A stretch of DNA of 64,000 nt from JBGSUZ01 sp963677505 (GTDB lineage: Bacteria; Bacillota; Clostridia; Peptostreptococcales; Acidaminobacteraceae): contig CAXXWB010000004.1 in the NCBI GenBank assembly GCA_963677505.2, positions 124,001 to 188,000 of the forward strand, written 5' to 3'. Positions 45,000 to 54,825 of the stretch are shown one piece after another; the first letter of the stretch is position 1; each line of letters starts with the position of its first letter. Both the position numbers and the translations under genes were made by a program. The notes below the pieces were generated by a model, which was not told where the DNA came from, did not search any database, and saw nothing but the letters and a program-made list of their open reading frames with translations.

Positions 45000-46540
45000 G
45001 GATGACAAGACGCTATTTTTGAAATTCAAAAATTAGCGGGGTTCTTGTGTTTTTTCGTAAGGTTTGTAGTCGGTTTTGGTTTTCATCATGCCAAAAATAA
45101 TCCGTACAAGCCTTCTTGCGACACAGACTAATGCCTGTGGCTTACTTTTGCCTTCTCTGACCTTGTTCTCAAAGTATTCTCTAAAAACAGGGTGTCTAGC
45201 TTTTCCGCCTTTTTAGACGCCAACCATTTGAATCGCTAGAAAGTGAAACATGGCATTTAAAGCCCTGTTGCCACTTCTGCAGCGTTGGTCTTTACCTTTT
45301 CCAGCAGAACTAAAGGGCACAGTAGCAAGTCCCATGAACCTTGCCAGCTTGTCGGAGTCTGGGAACCGATTAATGTCTCCAATTTCAGAGATTAAACCCG
45401 CTTCAGTCACCAGATCAATGCCAGGCATGGTGCGGAGTTTGTAACCAGTGAGCGGTATAATTTTGTCCAGCTCTTTGTCTATTTCAGCAATCTGCTCTAG
45501 ATTATGCCGTATGCCTTTGACAAGGCTTTTGACAATAAAATCTCGTTCTGACTGAAAGTCCTTTCGGGTATCGCCATCGGCTTCTATGATTTCTAGCATC
45601 TCATGGACTCTATTGATTTTTAAGGTCTTATTGACCGCTTTAAGCATGTCATAAATAGCTTCTGGTGTCGTGTTTTGAACGTGCATGGGCGAAGGGTAGG
45701 TCTCCCAAAAGCACAGGGCACTTTTGCCATCCACCTTTGAAAATAGTTTCTTATAGCTTGGATAAACCTGCATAAGCTGATTGTGCAGGGTATGCTTGGT
45801 CATAACATTGTGCTTGACCAGTTGGTCTCTGCGCTTCACTAGTTGTCGGATGGTCCAATAACTGTCTTCATGATTTGCGTCTGGCAGGGTTTCGACCATG
45901 TCTCTTAACACCCTTGCGACACAATAAGCGTCATAGGCATCATCTTTGTAGATAATTGGGTTTGACAGTCTGATAGCACTGGTATAGGAAGGGTTGACGT
46001 GTTTCACATCAAAGCGTCTGCCTACAAGATAAGCGGACAGATTTCTACCGAAGCCTCTTGTATCTTCAAGACCATAAACGATTTCTTTTGTACCACAAAT
46101 TTGCCTCACGTCCTCTACAAATGCTGGGAACTTTGAAGGCTTGTTTTCGAATTGAATTTCTCCAAGCTTGTGCATCCAACAGTCGATGATTACTGCATAA
46201 TGCATTTCCTTGTGCATGTCGATTCCGACAAAACAAGTATTTCTATTTTTGTAAATGAGCATCTCCTCCAATAACTTTGTCTCCACGTGTCGCACCGGCA
46301 ACCTCAATTTATGAGCGTTAGCTTTTTACTGCCTCGCAAGGGAGCGGCAACCTATCTGCTTCAAATGTGACAGATTACGTGATCATTGGCTCACGAACCA
46401 TGAGTTGTGTGTGGTATCTTAACTCTGGTTCGGTGAGTATGCAAGTCAAAGTTTTGAGTGAGAGGATTGGATTTACTGGCTAGAAAATGATTGTCAAAGT
46501 ACAAGAAAACATAAAGACATAGGCAAGACATAAAAAATAA
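45000..46540 (-). mobile_element. IS110-family insertion element, approximate limits
   Basis: Contains the transposase gene plus ~230 bases of non-coding sequence 5' of it. IS110 elements lack terminal inverted repeats and often leave no target duplication, so ends are only estimates from where the orphan toxin frame stops and where a terminator-like hairpin begins. The insertion appears to separate the orphan toxin cassette from the Rhs locus. Confidence 0.55.
45033..46307 (-). pseudogene. IS110-family transposase with internal stop codon
   Basis: The frame spans 425 codons, with TAA at 45213-45215 (codon 365) and in-frame continuation KGGKARHPVFREYFENKVRE to 45033. N-terminal DEDD RuvC-like domain: CFVGIDMHKEMHYAV (first Asp), IVYGLEDTRGFG, and DAYDAYCVARVL with the final acidic pair. 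C-terminal Transposase_20 region: RTMPGIDLVTEAGLISEIGD and FMGLATVPFSSAGKGK with the probable catalytic Ser. The nonsense codon removes ~60 C-terminal residues, so the product is probably inactive. The start is uncertain: MLIYKNRN at 46262 is an alternative. Confidence 0.88.
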
Positions 46541-46584
46541 CATCAGAGAAAGAAAGTATTAAAATCTTTTTCTTCTCTGATGTT
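46531..46584 (-). terminator. Bidirectional-looking terminator hairpin
   Basis: 12-bp perfect stem AACATCAGAGAA/TTCTCTGATGTT extended by purine/pyrimidine pairs. On the minus strand it is followed by TTATTTTTTATG. It could end transcripts arriving from the Rhs/immunity side before the IS110 element. Confidence 0.75.
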
Positions 46585-46830
46585 AATTGTATTTTAGATT
46601 CTATTCTGGTCAGTCCAGCTTGGATTCTAGAAAAGCCGTAGCCCCCCTTTAAATCCCCCTGTTGCGTCCCAGTTTATCAGAAGCCAAAAAAGCTGTCAAG
46701 TAGGGGTTCACCATGAACTGAGGGGTGCAGTGGAGATGGTTTGTTGCTGATCCTGAACTGAATCCTGTTTCTGAGAAGAAATGCTGTTTCGAGGCTAAAA
46801 TCATTGGCAACACTATGCTAAGAGATAATC
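46585..46830. other. Non-coding region right of the IS110 element
   Basis: No supported ORF. C-rich and G-rich patches (CCCCCCTTTAAATCCCCC) and a locally higher GC content than the surrounding genes suggest a decayed or foreign segment. Confidence 0.4.
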
Positions 46831-46899
46831 TTGCCATTGTGTGCCTCGTGTTCGCCCTGTGTCGATTTATCTAGTCCTCAGTCGAGTAAAGATGCCACT
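46831..46899. repeat. Spaced direct repeat, copy 1
   Basis: About 69 bases related to 47006-47074, with shared GTTCGCCCTGTGTCG and TCTAGTCC blocks; copy-to-copy distance is 175 bases. GC content is higher than in flanking genes. No coding potential is shared between the copies. Confidence 0.75.
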
Positions 46900-47005
46900 G
46901 GACATAATGAACCGCTCATTTGGGAGATTGTGATGAGGTTATAGCACAGTCTTTTGATTTCGACTATCTCGCTAAAGCATTGCCGCTACTTCGTTAAGCG
47001 TTTAA

Positions 47006-47074
47006 TTGCCACTGTGTGCCGCACGTTCGCCCTGTGTCGCGTTTTCTAGTCCCAAGTAGAGTTAATATACCACT
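47006..47074. repeat. Spaced direct repeat, copy 2
   Basis: Second copy of the repeat at 46831-46899, with about ten differences. Identity unknown. Confidence 0.75.
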
Positions 47075-47176
47075 AGCACTACAAAACGCCAATTTTGGGG
47101 CTGGTCGTAACCTTCGGTTACTGCTCGCCTATGCAACCGAGGCAAATTGAGCGAGTTTTTCGATAGCCTATTCCCT

Positions 47177-47215
47177 CAGCCAGAACCGATTGATTCTCAA
47201 TCGATTCTGGTGCTG
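47177..47215. repeat. REP-like palindrome 1
   Basis: Arms CCAGAACCGATTGA and TCAATCGATTCTGG (one mismatch) around a 3-base loop, extended by CAG/CTG. It may form a cruciform or transcript hairpin in either direction. Confidence 0.65.
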
Positions 47216-47243
47216 GATAAAGGGACGTGGTCGCCCCGAATCA

Positions 47244-47268
47244 CAATCGCCGGCAATGCCGACGATTG
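47244..47268. repeat. REP-like palindrome 2
   Basis: CAATCGCCGGC/GCCGACGATTG with an AAT loop and one mismatch. It lies 29 bases from the previous palindrome and forms a pair typical of extragenic palindromic units. Confidence 0.6.
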
Positions 47269-47506
47269 AAAGACTTTTAAGACGTGGTCGAAATGGCGGT
47301 TTGTGTGTCAATCAGGTGGTCGGTAAGTCTCTGAATTGGCTGTATTTAGCCATTTTGAAGGTGCTGTTTAAATAACACTACATTCTGACGTTTCTGATTG
47401 AAATCTACAAGTATCGTAGAATTTATAGATTTATCAGTTGCCCAATTACTAATTTGCCTATTCATTGGGTTATCATAACTCGATATTGAGGTTTAACAAA
47501 ATAAAA

Positions 47507-48010
47507 TCATAATGCCTTCTTGAACGCTTCGATTTCGTTTATATTAACATCCAATATCGTTACTGATACCATTTCGTTTCCCTTATTTATTCCAATATAT
47601 ACTCGACCGGTTTTTAATGTTTTTATTGCCTCATCATTACTAATACTCATACTAATTGCATTTGAATACAAATCTAATCTTAAAAAGTCTGAAGCATCTA
47701 CCTGCATATTTGAGTCTACATCATTTGCTGAGAATATCGGTATTTTAAACTCTTCAACTGGGATATCCACATTATACGTTTCTAGGTTGGCATTTATTTC
47801 CTTTATGCAAACTAGAGTTACAGAACGTAATTTTCTTGTTGCTGAACCAATGCTTATTTCGAGCAATGAATGCTTCAAATCTCCATACCTGTAGTAAATT
47901 GAACCTTCTTCAATCTCATTCCAAGTTCCCCACTTGATATTTAGTGGAACATATGGATCGAACTCTATTACTGCTGGATTAGATATGTTATCAAGTTTAT
48001 CTATAATCAT
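47507..48010 (-). CDS. Putative immunity protein for the Rhs toxin
   Basis: 167 residues, ATG behind ATGGAGGT, starting 20 bases after the stop of the Rhs gene. Soluble and acidic (pattern VIEFDPYVPLNIKWGTWNEI, IPVEEFKIPIFSANDVDSN). No recognised family. Its place immediately 3' of the variable toxin tip is the standard place for the antidote in Rhs and other polymorphic-toxin loci, so the role is inferred from position. Confidence 0.65.
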   Translation of the reverse strand: MIIDKLDNISNPAVIEFDPYVPLNIKWGTWNEIEEGSIYYRYGDLKHSLLEISIGSATRKLRSVTLVCIKEINANLETYNVDIPVEEFKIPIFSANDVDSNMQVDASDFLRLDLYSNAISMSISNDEAIKTLKTGRVYIGINKGNEMVSVTILDVNINEIEAFKKAL

Positions 48011-48030
48011 TGTTTACCTCCATGTCTCTA

Positions 48031-51000
48031 TTAGTTGCCCCAACCTTTGAATACAGCATGCATAACTACCGGTAGCAAGCCTTCTTCTCGTGGTGGACTA
48101 AATTTAAGTTCCCATTTTCCTACATTCATGATTTCATCATACTTGACTCCATCTTTTGTTGCCACTTCTAGCGCTCCAGCAAAATCATCTAATAGATTTT
48201 GAGTGTATAAATTTGAGTCAAATCCTGGGTTGTTGGCTTTAGTTGCAATTTTTTTTGCAATTTCCTCATACATATGCTTAGTACCATTACCATGAACCCA
48301 TATTTTTTTGTTACCAATTGCAATCTCAAATGATCTTGGTAAAACAGTTCCGTCATATACTGGCTGGGTCGCTTTGATTTTATCCCAAACCTTCCCCGCT
48401 CCCTTACCAAACGCCTTTACCTTCTTGTTAATGTTCTTAGCTGCCTTAATTACATCAGACTCATTGGTACAGACAAATCGGAAGGTCCTCTTGCCTACGC
48501 CCGCCAGTGCTTTTGCCTTTGAGAATTTTAATGCTGTTAAGTATGATTTTACATGTGTTAATTTCGCTGCATCAGCTAATGGAGCCATGGAGACATACGA
48601 TATAGTTGCATTTGCAACATCGCCTTCAATTGCATACCATGAGCCATTTAGAAAATCTGCCACTCCAGATGGATCTACACAACCTAGAATATCTAACGTA
48701 GTATGCCCAGATATAGTTGTTTTATAGGTTCTACCATATGATTTCGAAACGGTATCATTAAGAGGCATTGCTGCATATTCATTCCCCCAACGCTCTATTT
48801 TCGCAGGAAATGCTTCGCCATTGCCGCCTTCTATTAAAGTGTACTTCCCTTCAAAGTTAACAGTTCCTGAACCCTTTGTGCTACCTGAATAATCCCCCGA
48901 TGGACTTATATCACATCTACTCATCCCACTAGGATCCACATAATTCATAGGATTATTCTGTACATAGGCATAGAGATTATTGCCATCGCCTAAGTAGTTG
49001 TCTTCCTGTGTGAAGCGGCCTAGTTCTGGACTGTAGAAACGAGTGTTGAGGTAGTAGTTGCCTGTGAAACTGTCTTGCTGCTCACCTGCGTACTTCATGT
49101 GGTTGGTTATGCTCTCACTACTGCTTAACAGTTCGCCATACGGGCTGTACTCGTATTGGTTGGCTATTTTGCCTTTAGTGATGAGGTAGTTTACATCGCC
49201 TCTGTGGTTAGTGACTTGGTCGTAGACCTTGCCCTCTGAGTCAATTTGCATGAGTATGCTTGAATTGTTTCCAATGTAACTCCGCTCTAGGCTGTTGTCA
49301 ACTTCTTCTGTCAGCATGCCACTAGCACCATAGGTGTAGTTCGTTGCAGTACCGTTTTCTATGGTCGTCATACGCTCGCCAAGTGGGCTATATAGATTTT
49401 CAAAGCTACCATTTTTGTCAGTTACTTGTTTTTGACGATTGAATCCATCATAGATGTACTGACGTGTGCCTGTGGTGCTGGTTTCAGTTTGCAGTCTGCC
49501 GTTGGTGTCATAGGCAAATTTTGTCGCGTCTTTGCCCGTTACACTTTCTAAAAGCTGATTGTTTGAACCATATTTGTAAGTTGTTTTAATGCCATTGGTA
49601 ACTTTTTCTGTTCGGTTTCCTGCGGCATCATATTGGTAGGTTTCTTCAAAATTCTTATCACTTTTGGCACTTGTAAGTCTGTTTAGTGAGTCATAGCCAT
49701 AAGTGATGGTAGATTTTTGACTTTGCTCTTGGGTCATATTTCCCAGTGGGTCGTACTGGTACTGGAAGTTGTCGATGAGGCTTCCATTTTGTGACCATTT
49801 CATACTTTGAACATTGCTAAAGTCACCGTATTCAACTTTTAGGTTAAGTCCATCGCTGTACTGGGTTTCTGTAAGCTGTCCAAAGCTGTTTCTGGTAAAG
49901 TTAACACTTGCTTTTCCTTCAACCGATATACCAGATACATAGTCGCCATCGTATTGATAGCTTCTTTTCATACCCGTTTTGTCGGTTTCTGATTTTTTTC
50001 TTCCAAAATTGTCATAGGTATACTGAGCTATTACTTCACCATTTTGTTTAACTTCTGAAAGTTGATTGTCTCCGTTGAACGCATTTTCAATTAACGCATT
50101 ATTGTTCCACGCACTCAACAATCTGTTGTCAGGTGCAAGGGCATAGTGAACTTCCTCTGTTCCTGAAACTTCTTTGACACATTGTCCAAGCTCATTATAA
50201 GTATAAGCTATTTTCGAGCCATCCTTATTGACCTTTTCCGCTGTATTGCCTTCTTTGTCATAAGTGTAGCTAATGGTTTTTCCGTCTGGATATTTTACAG
50301 ATTTTGTTTTACCATCTGCAGTATAGCTGTACTCAAATACTTGGTTTTTAGGGTCTTTGAGGCTTGTCTGTCTGCCTAGAAGGTCATAAGTCATGGTTGT
50401 CTTATAGCCTAATGGGTCAGTGGTCTCAACTAAGTTCCCCCAGTTGTCGTACTTGTAAGTGGTCGTTTGATTTTTAGCATCGGTCTGAGCAGTCATTAGG
50501 TCTCGAACATCATATGTCATTTTTGTTGTTCTTAACCGTTGACCTGAGGCTTCATTTGATTCTATCAGTCTTCCACCTATATCAAAGACATATTGGGTTG
50601 TGGTATTATGATACTTTCTTTTAATCAGTTGTCCTGCTGCATTGTATTCACTTTCTTCTAAAACTTCGTCTGAGCCATTTCTAACGGATATATTTTGTCC
50701 GTCTATATTGTACCCATACTTAGTAACCTCATTTTTTGTGCCTGTATTGCTAGTTGACTGGGCTAACACACCATCAACTAAATACTCATAATGCTTGATT
50801 TCTCCTGTTGAGCTTTTTTCCTGAAGCAAATCCCCTGAAGCATTATAACTATATGCGGTTTGATTGCCTTCGCTGTCTTTAGTCAATACAACATTTCCGT
50901 TTCGGTCATACTCATATTCTATGGAATAATTCTTTGCACTAGCTGTTTCAATCGGTGCAATCGATATCACATTAGCATTGCCCGCTGGATTTTGTAGCTT

Positions 51001-54000
51001 CTGAAGATTCTTCTCAGTTTCTTCAAATAACCAGTTTTTGAAGATGTCTAAGTCGTCGTCAGTAATAGTTCCATCTGCATTAAGGTCAGACATTTTTTCG
51101 GCTCTTGTTACCAGATTTGTCTTCCCGGAGTTTTTACCAATAATGCTTAAATCATCTGCTTTGACTTTACCATCGCGGTTAAGATCTGGTCCCTTTAAGC
51201 TTACACAAATACCTTCTAATAAGTCGTAAGCTTTTGTATTCGTGTCACTTGTCATGGTGCTCTCAGCTGTGATTTTAACCTGCGTTTTACCTGTACTTTG
51301 ATCTGTTGCTGCAAAAATCAATCTGGTAATTGGGTTTTGCCTTCCTTTTGTCAGTCCATTGGTTCTGACAACTAACTTGTTTTCACTTATCTCTTCAACT
51401 TCTACTGTTAAATTTGTATCTACACCCTCCATGACGCCTTGTTCTAAATAAGTGAGTGCATTTGCATCATATTCAATAGTAAATGAATTGGCCGATGTCA
51501 GCTCTTCTGGATTAGCAGTAAGATCAATTGCAATATTTTGCCCAGGCATAACCTGATTAATTGGTGCACTCAGCATTGCTTTTGAAAACACTTGACTATA
51601 ACTTAATTGAGTGTATTGTTTTTCTTCTTTTACTATTTGATTATTCCCGTTGTAACTGTATGTTGTAACATGTCCTTCTGGTGAAGTCACACTTATACAA
51701 TTACCATTTTTGTCATAAGCATATGCAGTAACGATTGCCTCTGCATTTCCAGTTACTAAATCGCCCTGCCAAGACTGTACTTTTTCCTTAAGCAAGTTGC
51801 CATTTGGAGAATATTCATATTGCGTAACTCGGTAGAGATTCTCTGTTACCTTTTCACTTTTTTCAATTATTCTACCTAAATTATCATACTTATTCTTGAG
51901 TTCAGAGCCACTGCTGTCTGTAACCGCAATCACTTGACCATTTTTGTTGTATGAATTATTCATAACAGTCCATTGCGTTGGTAGTGTACTTTGAGTCACA
52001 TAATCCAACCCAGTTTTCTCTGCAGTAACTCTTCCTTGTAGGTCATATTCGTATTGCTTAATTTGATAAAGTATCGCTTCAGATTCTGTTTTCTTAGGTG
52101 TTCTTGTCTCTAATAGCCACCCTTGATAATTATACTTATAGAGAGTCCCATAACGCTTTTCATCTGTATCGGCAGAGGCATATCCATTTGCATCTATCAC
52201 CTTTACTAACTGACCAAAAGCATCGTAAATATTCTTTGTGATTACTCTATTTTGAGAATCTTTCTCAATAATTAGTCGACCAAAATCATCGTACTCAAAC
52301 TGTCTAGCCTTAGCATTCGGGTCTTTCTTCATGCTTAAAGGTGTTTTAATGCCAATAAGTTGACCTGTCGTTTGATCATATTCATAAACGGATGCATGTC
52401 CAGTTGGTGAAATTTGTTTGGCAACTCTGCCATATTTATCGTAAACCATTTCAACGCCTTTACCGGCATCTTGAAGTTTACTGTATTCTTCTGGCAAGAT
52501 TGTCTTTATTAGTTCTCCTTGATCGCTGTAAATCGCTTTTGTCGTATTCCCCAGTGGATCTATGGTCTTAACTATATTGCCTTTTTCATCGTACTCATAC
52601 TTATAGCTTGCCCCTGTATCCTTCTGTTCAGGCATAATGGTTTCTATCAATCGGTTTCTTCCATCATATTTCATAATGGTGGAATTACCTTCTTTATCAA
52701 CGCTCTCAACCATGTTGCCGTTTTCATCATATTTCATTTCAGAGGTGCCAGTGGCATCTTTCACTTTGATGACTTGACCATTTACATCGTACTCGTATTC
52801 GACATAATTTCCCTCAGGGTAAATTATTTTTTTAGGATAAGTCTCCATATTTGAGTACTCATACTTTGTTACTGCCTTTAAGGGATTAATTTCTTCAATT
52901 TTTCTGCCTAGAGCATCATATTTATACTCATACACGGCTGTTTTACTCTCATCGAGGTAGCTTGTGTATTTAATCAACAGATTAGATGAATTATACTCGT
53001 AGGTTTCTAATAAACGACCTGAACGCACTACTTTTTCAAGCCTGTTTTTATTGTCGTAGGTATATTCGGATTTTGAATTTTCATGACCTTCAACATAACT
53101 TTCTTTTAAGTTATTCTGACTATCATATACCTGTTTGATGATAGAACCATCTCTCGTCGAAATTTCCACCTTGTTGCCATTACCATCATATTTATAGGTT
53201 TCTTTAGTGCCATCTTTGTAAATTACGTCTGTCACTTGATACTGTTCATTTACTTTATAAACAACAGGCTCTGCTACAGAACTGTCGGTAAATGTAACTG
53301 TCCCATTGTCGTCTGCTCGGTCAAAAGTATACGTGATTCCTGCATCATCGACTTGTTTTTCGACTCTGCCAATCTCGTCATAAGTATTAGTAATGGCAGT
53401 TACACCATCCTCAATGACCTTTACCAAATAGTCATTTGAATACTTAAACTCTGAAACACTGTTGTCAGGTTTTGTTATTTTGGATACCTGTCCTTGGCTA
53501 AACTCAAACTTTACACTTTCACCTGTAGACGTGACAACCTCTGCTAATTGAGTTCCAGAATAATTAAAACTTAGAGTCTTATTATCTTTTGACTTTACCT
53601 CGCTGATTTTGCCGTTTTTATAGGTAATATCCAAGCTATTACCTTTATCATCTAAGATTTGAACCAATTTGTCTTGTTCATCAAAAATATATTGAATTTG
53701 ATTATATTGGACGTATTTCTTGTTACTTTTTATTTCTAAATCGATGTTAGCCCCTTCTCTGGTGCTATATTTCCCGCCATTTGAAGTCAGGTTATAACGT
53801 CTTCCATCGAAGTCTTTAAAAGTATAGGCATCGCCATCTTTTTTAACACTGATGTCCCAGTTTGTTGACCAACCCAGTCCCAAAATTCCAGCTTCATGCT
53901 CTCTTGAATTATAGGTATTGATAAACATGAGTGGAAAACCTAGGTTGTCCATTCGCACACTCATTTTTGAGTAAATAAAGTTCCCCGTATTGACTGCTAC

Positions 54001-54762
54001 TGGATCCCCAATATGGTCCGTTTGAGCCCCAATTTTTGTGTGAATAAAGTTTTTATCTTCTACTCGACCAAAATAGGTAACTGTATAAGCTTCTCCACAG
54101 ATGTCGCTGGTCATATAGGAGCCTTCATATATACCTATATAGCCTGTTTTGTTAATTTTTACTTTACCTTGGAATTTTGCCTGCCATACGCTAACCACAA
54201 CTTTGTCGTAGCCAGTTGCTTCTTCATCGTATCTTGTAACTAGCTTTGCACTTCCTTCAACTTTACGAACAGTTCCAGTCATTCCATTATGATTTACCAG
54301 TTCCACACTCTCGTTATTGCTAGAGTCACCAAGAGTAAACGCCGTTTTTACAACTTTTCCGTCTTTATAGTAATCTCTAACAACGTTTTCAAGCAGATCA
54401 TCAAAGTCGATTTCTGTACCTTCTGTACACTCTTTTGTCTCTTTTAGTTTTAACGTTATCAGCTTTCCGTCAACAAATTCTGTAATTTCTTTAGGTGGCA
54501 AGCTGTCGTAGTTTTTTGAATTTCCTACTGTAACATTTTCTGCTGGTTTAATGACTACTTTTCTTGATACCCGACTTTTTTCTTTGAGTATGCCTTCATC
54601 GCTTGATGTGATGTACGGAACTTTTGCCTTAACTTGCTCACCTAGTCCATAATCAATAGTCTTCTCTTTCGTTGAAACAGATTGTGCAAATACAGGTAAA
54701 AGGGTACTTATTAATATCAGCAGTAAGGCTGTTGTCCATTTTTTAACTTGTCTTTTCTTCAC
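48031..54762 (-). CDS. Rhs/YD-repeat polymorphic toxin with an internal cohesin-dockerin-like module
   Basis: 2,243 residues. Order: signal peptide 1-~27 (WTTALLLILISTLLPVFA); N-terminal region; DUF6531-type entry HIGDPVAVNTGNFIYSK at ~255; YD repeats ~390-1040; a β-sandwich of cohesin type at ~1055-1185 (PGQNIAIDLTANPEE, TLAFTIEYDANALTYLEQGV-like pattern); a dockerin-like pair of calcium loops ~1188-1255 (DLNRDGKVKADDL, DLNADGTITDDDL); more YD repeats ~1275-1910; the Rhs core end GRFTQEDNYLGDGNNLYAYV…NPMNYVDPSG at ~1915-1945; then a ~300-residue variable tip ending LPVVMHAVFKGWGN. The tip's toxin class is not identified; its length and position fit a nuclease-type toxin. It follows the GLUG surface protein gene by 63 bases and probably shares its transcript. 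Confidence 0.9.
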   Translation of the reverse strand: MKKRQVKKWTTALLLILISTLLPVFAQSVSTKEKTIDYGLGEQVKAKVPYITSSDEGILKEKSRVSRKVVIKPAENVTVGNSKNYDSLPPKEITEFVDGKLITLKLKETKECTEGTEIDFDDLLENVVRDYYKDGKVVKTAFTLGDSSNNESVELVNHNGMTGTVRKVEGSAKLVTRYDEEATGYDKVVVSVWQAKFQGKVKINKTGYIGIYEGSYMTSDICGEAYTVTYFGRVEDKNFIHTKIGAQTDHIGDPVAVNTGNFIYSKMSVRMDNLGFPLMFINTYNSREHEAGILGLGWSTNWDISVKKDGDAYTFKDFDGRRYNLTSNGGKYSTREGANIDLEIKSNKKYVQYNQIQYIFDEQDKLVQILDDKGNSLDITYKNGKISEVKSKDNKTLSFNYSGTQLAEVVTSTGESVKFEFSQGQVSKITKPDNSVSEFKYSNDYLVKVIEDGVTAITNTYDEIGRVEKQVDDAGITYTFDRADDNGTVTFTDSSVAEPVVYKVNEQYQVTDVIYKDGTKETYKYDGNGNKVEISTRDGSIIKQVYDSQNNLKESYVEGHENSKSEYTYDNKNRLEKVVRSGRLLETYEYNSSNLLIKYTSYLDESKTAVYEYKYDALGRKIEEINPLKAVTKYEYSNMETYPKKIIYPEGNYVEYEYDVNGQVIKVKDATGTSEMKYDENGNMVESVDKEGNSTIMKYDGRNRLIETIMPEQKDTGASYKYEYDEKGNIVKTIDPLGNTTKAIYSDQGELIKTILPEEYSKLQDAGKGVEMVYDKYGRVAKQISPTGHASVYEYDQTTGQLIGIKTPLSMKKDPNAKARQFEYDDFGRLIIEKDSQNRVITKNIYDAFGQLVKVIDANGYASADTDEKRYGTLYKYNYQGWLLETRTPKKTESEAILYQIKQYEYDLQGRVTAEKTGLDYVTQSTLPTQWTVMNNSYNKNGQVIAVTDSSGSELKNKYDNLGRIIEKSEKVTENLYRVTQYEYSPNGNLLKEKVQSWQGDLVTGNAEAIVTAYAYDKNGNCISVTSPEGHVTTYSYNGNNQIVKEEKQYTQLSYSQVFSKAMLSAPINQVMPGQNIAIDLTANPEELTSANSFTIEYDANALTYLEQGVMEGVDTNLTVEVEEISENKLVVRTNGLTKGRQNPITRLIFAATDQSTGKTQVKITAESTMTSDTNTKAYDLLEGICVSLKGPDLNRDGKVKADDLSIIGKNSGKTNLVTRAEKMSDLNADGTITDDDLDIFKNWLFEETEKNLQKLQNPAGNANVISIAPIETASAKNYSIEYEYDRNGNVVLTKDSEGNQTAYSYNASGDLLQEKSSTGEIKHYEYLVDGVLAQSTSNTGTKNEVTKYGYNIDGQNISVRNGSDEVLEESEYNAAGQLIKRKYHNTTTQYVFDIGGRLIESNEASGQRLRTTKMTYDVRDLMTAQTDAKNQTTTYKYDNWGNLVETTDPLGYKTTMTYDLLGRQTSLKDPKNQVFEYSYTADGKTKSVKYPDGKTISYTYDKEGNTAEKVNKDGSKIAYTYNELGQCVKEVSGTEEVHYALAPDNRLLSAWNNNALIENAFNGDNQLSEVKQNGEVIAQYTYDNFGRKKSETDKTGMKRSYQYDGDYVSGISVEGKASVNFTRNSFGQLTETQYSDGLNLKVEYGDFSNVQSMKWSQNGSLIDNFQYQYDPLGNMTQEQSQKSTITYGYDSLNRLTSAKSDKNFEETYQYDAAGNRTEKVTNGIKTTYKYGSNNQLLESVTGKDATKFAYDTNGRLQTETSTTGTRQYIYDGFNRQKQVTDKNGSFENLYSPLGERMTTIENGTATNYTYGASGMLTEEVDNSLERSYIGNNSSILMQIDSEGKVYDQVTNHRGDVNYLITKGKIANQYEYSPYGELLSSSESITNHMKYAGEQQDSFTGNYYLNTRFYSPELGRFTQEDNYLGDGNNLYAYVQNNPMNYVDPSGMSRCDISPSGDYSGSTKGSGTVNFEGKYTLIEGGNGEAFPAKIERWGNEYAAMPLNDTVSKSYGRTYKTTISGHTTLDILGCVDPSGVADFLNGSWYAIEGDVANATISYVSMAPLADAAKLTHVKSYLTALKFSKAKALAGVGKRTFRFVCTNESDVIKAAKNINKKVKAFGKGAGKVWDKIKATQPVYDGTVLPRSFEIAIGNKKIWVHGNGTKHMYEEIAKKIATKANNPGFDSNLYTQNLLDDFAGALEVATKDGVKYDEIMNVGKWELKFSPPREEGLLPVVMHAVFKGWGN

Positions 54763-54825
54763 AATGTCCTCCTTGCAATCTGTAGCTTAGCCCTATTAAC
54801 TAAGCTACATCGATTGCAACCTTTC

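Noticed and set aside
46831..47074. CRISPR-like array
   Set aside because: Only two imperfect long copies at 175-base spacing, no short regular repeats or spacers, and no cas genes.
47190..47375. 61-codon plus-strand frame in the repeat region
   Set aside because: It runs through both palindromes, has no ribosome binding site and no protein-like conservation.
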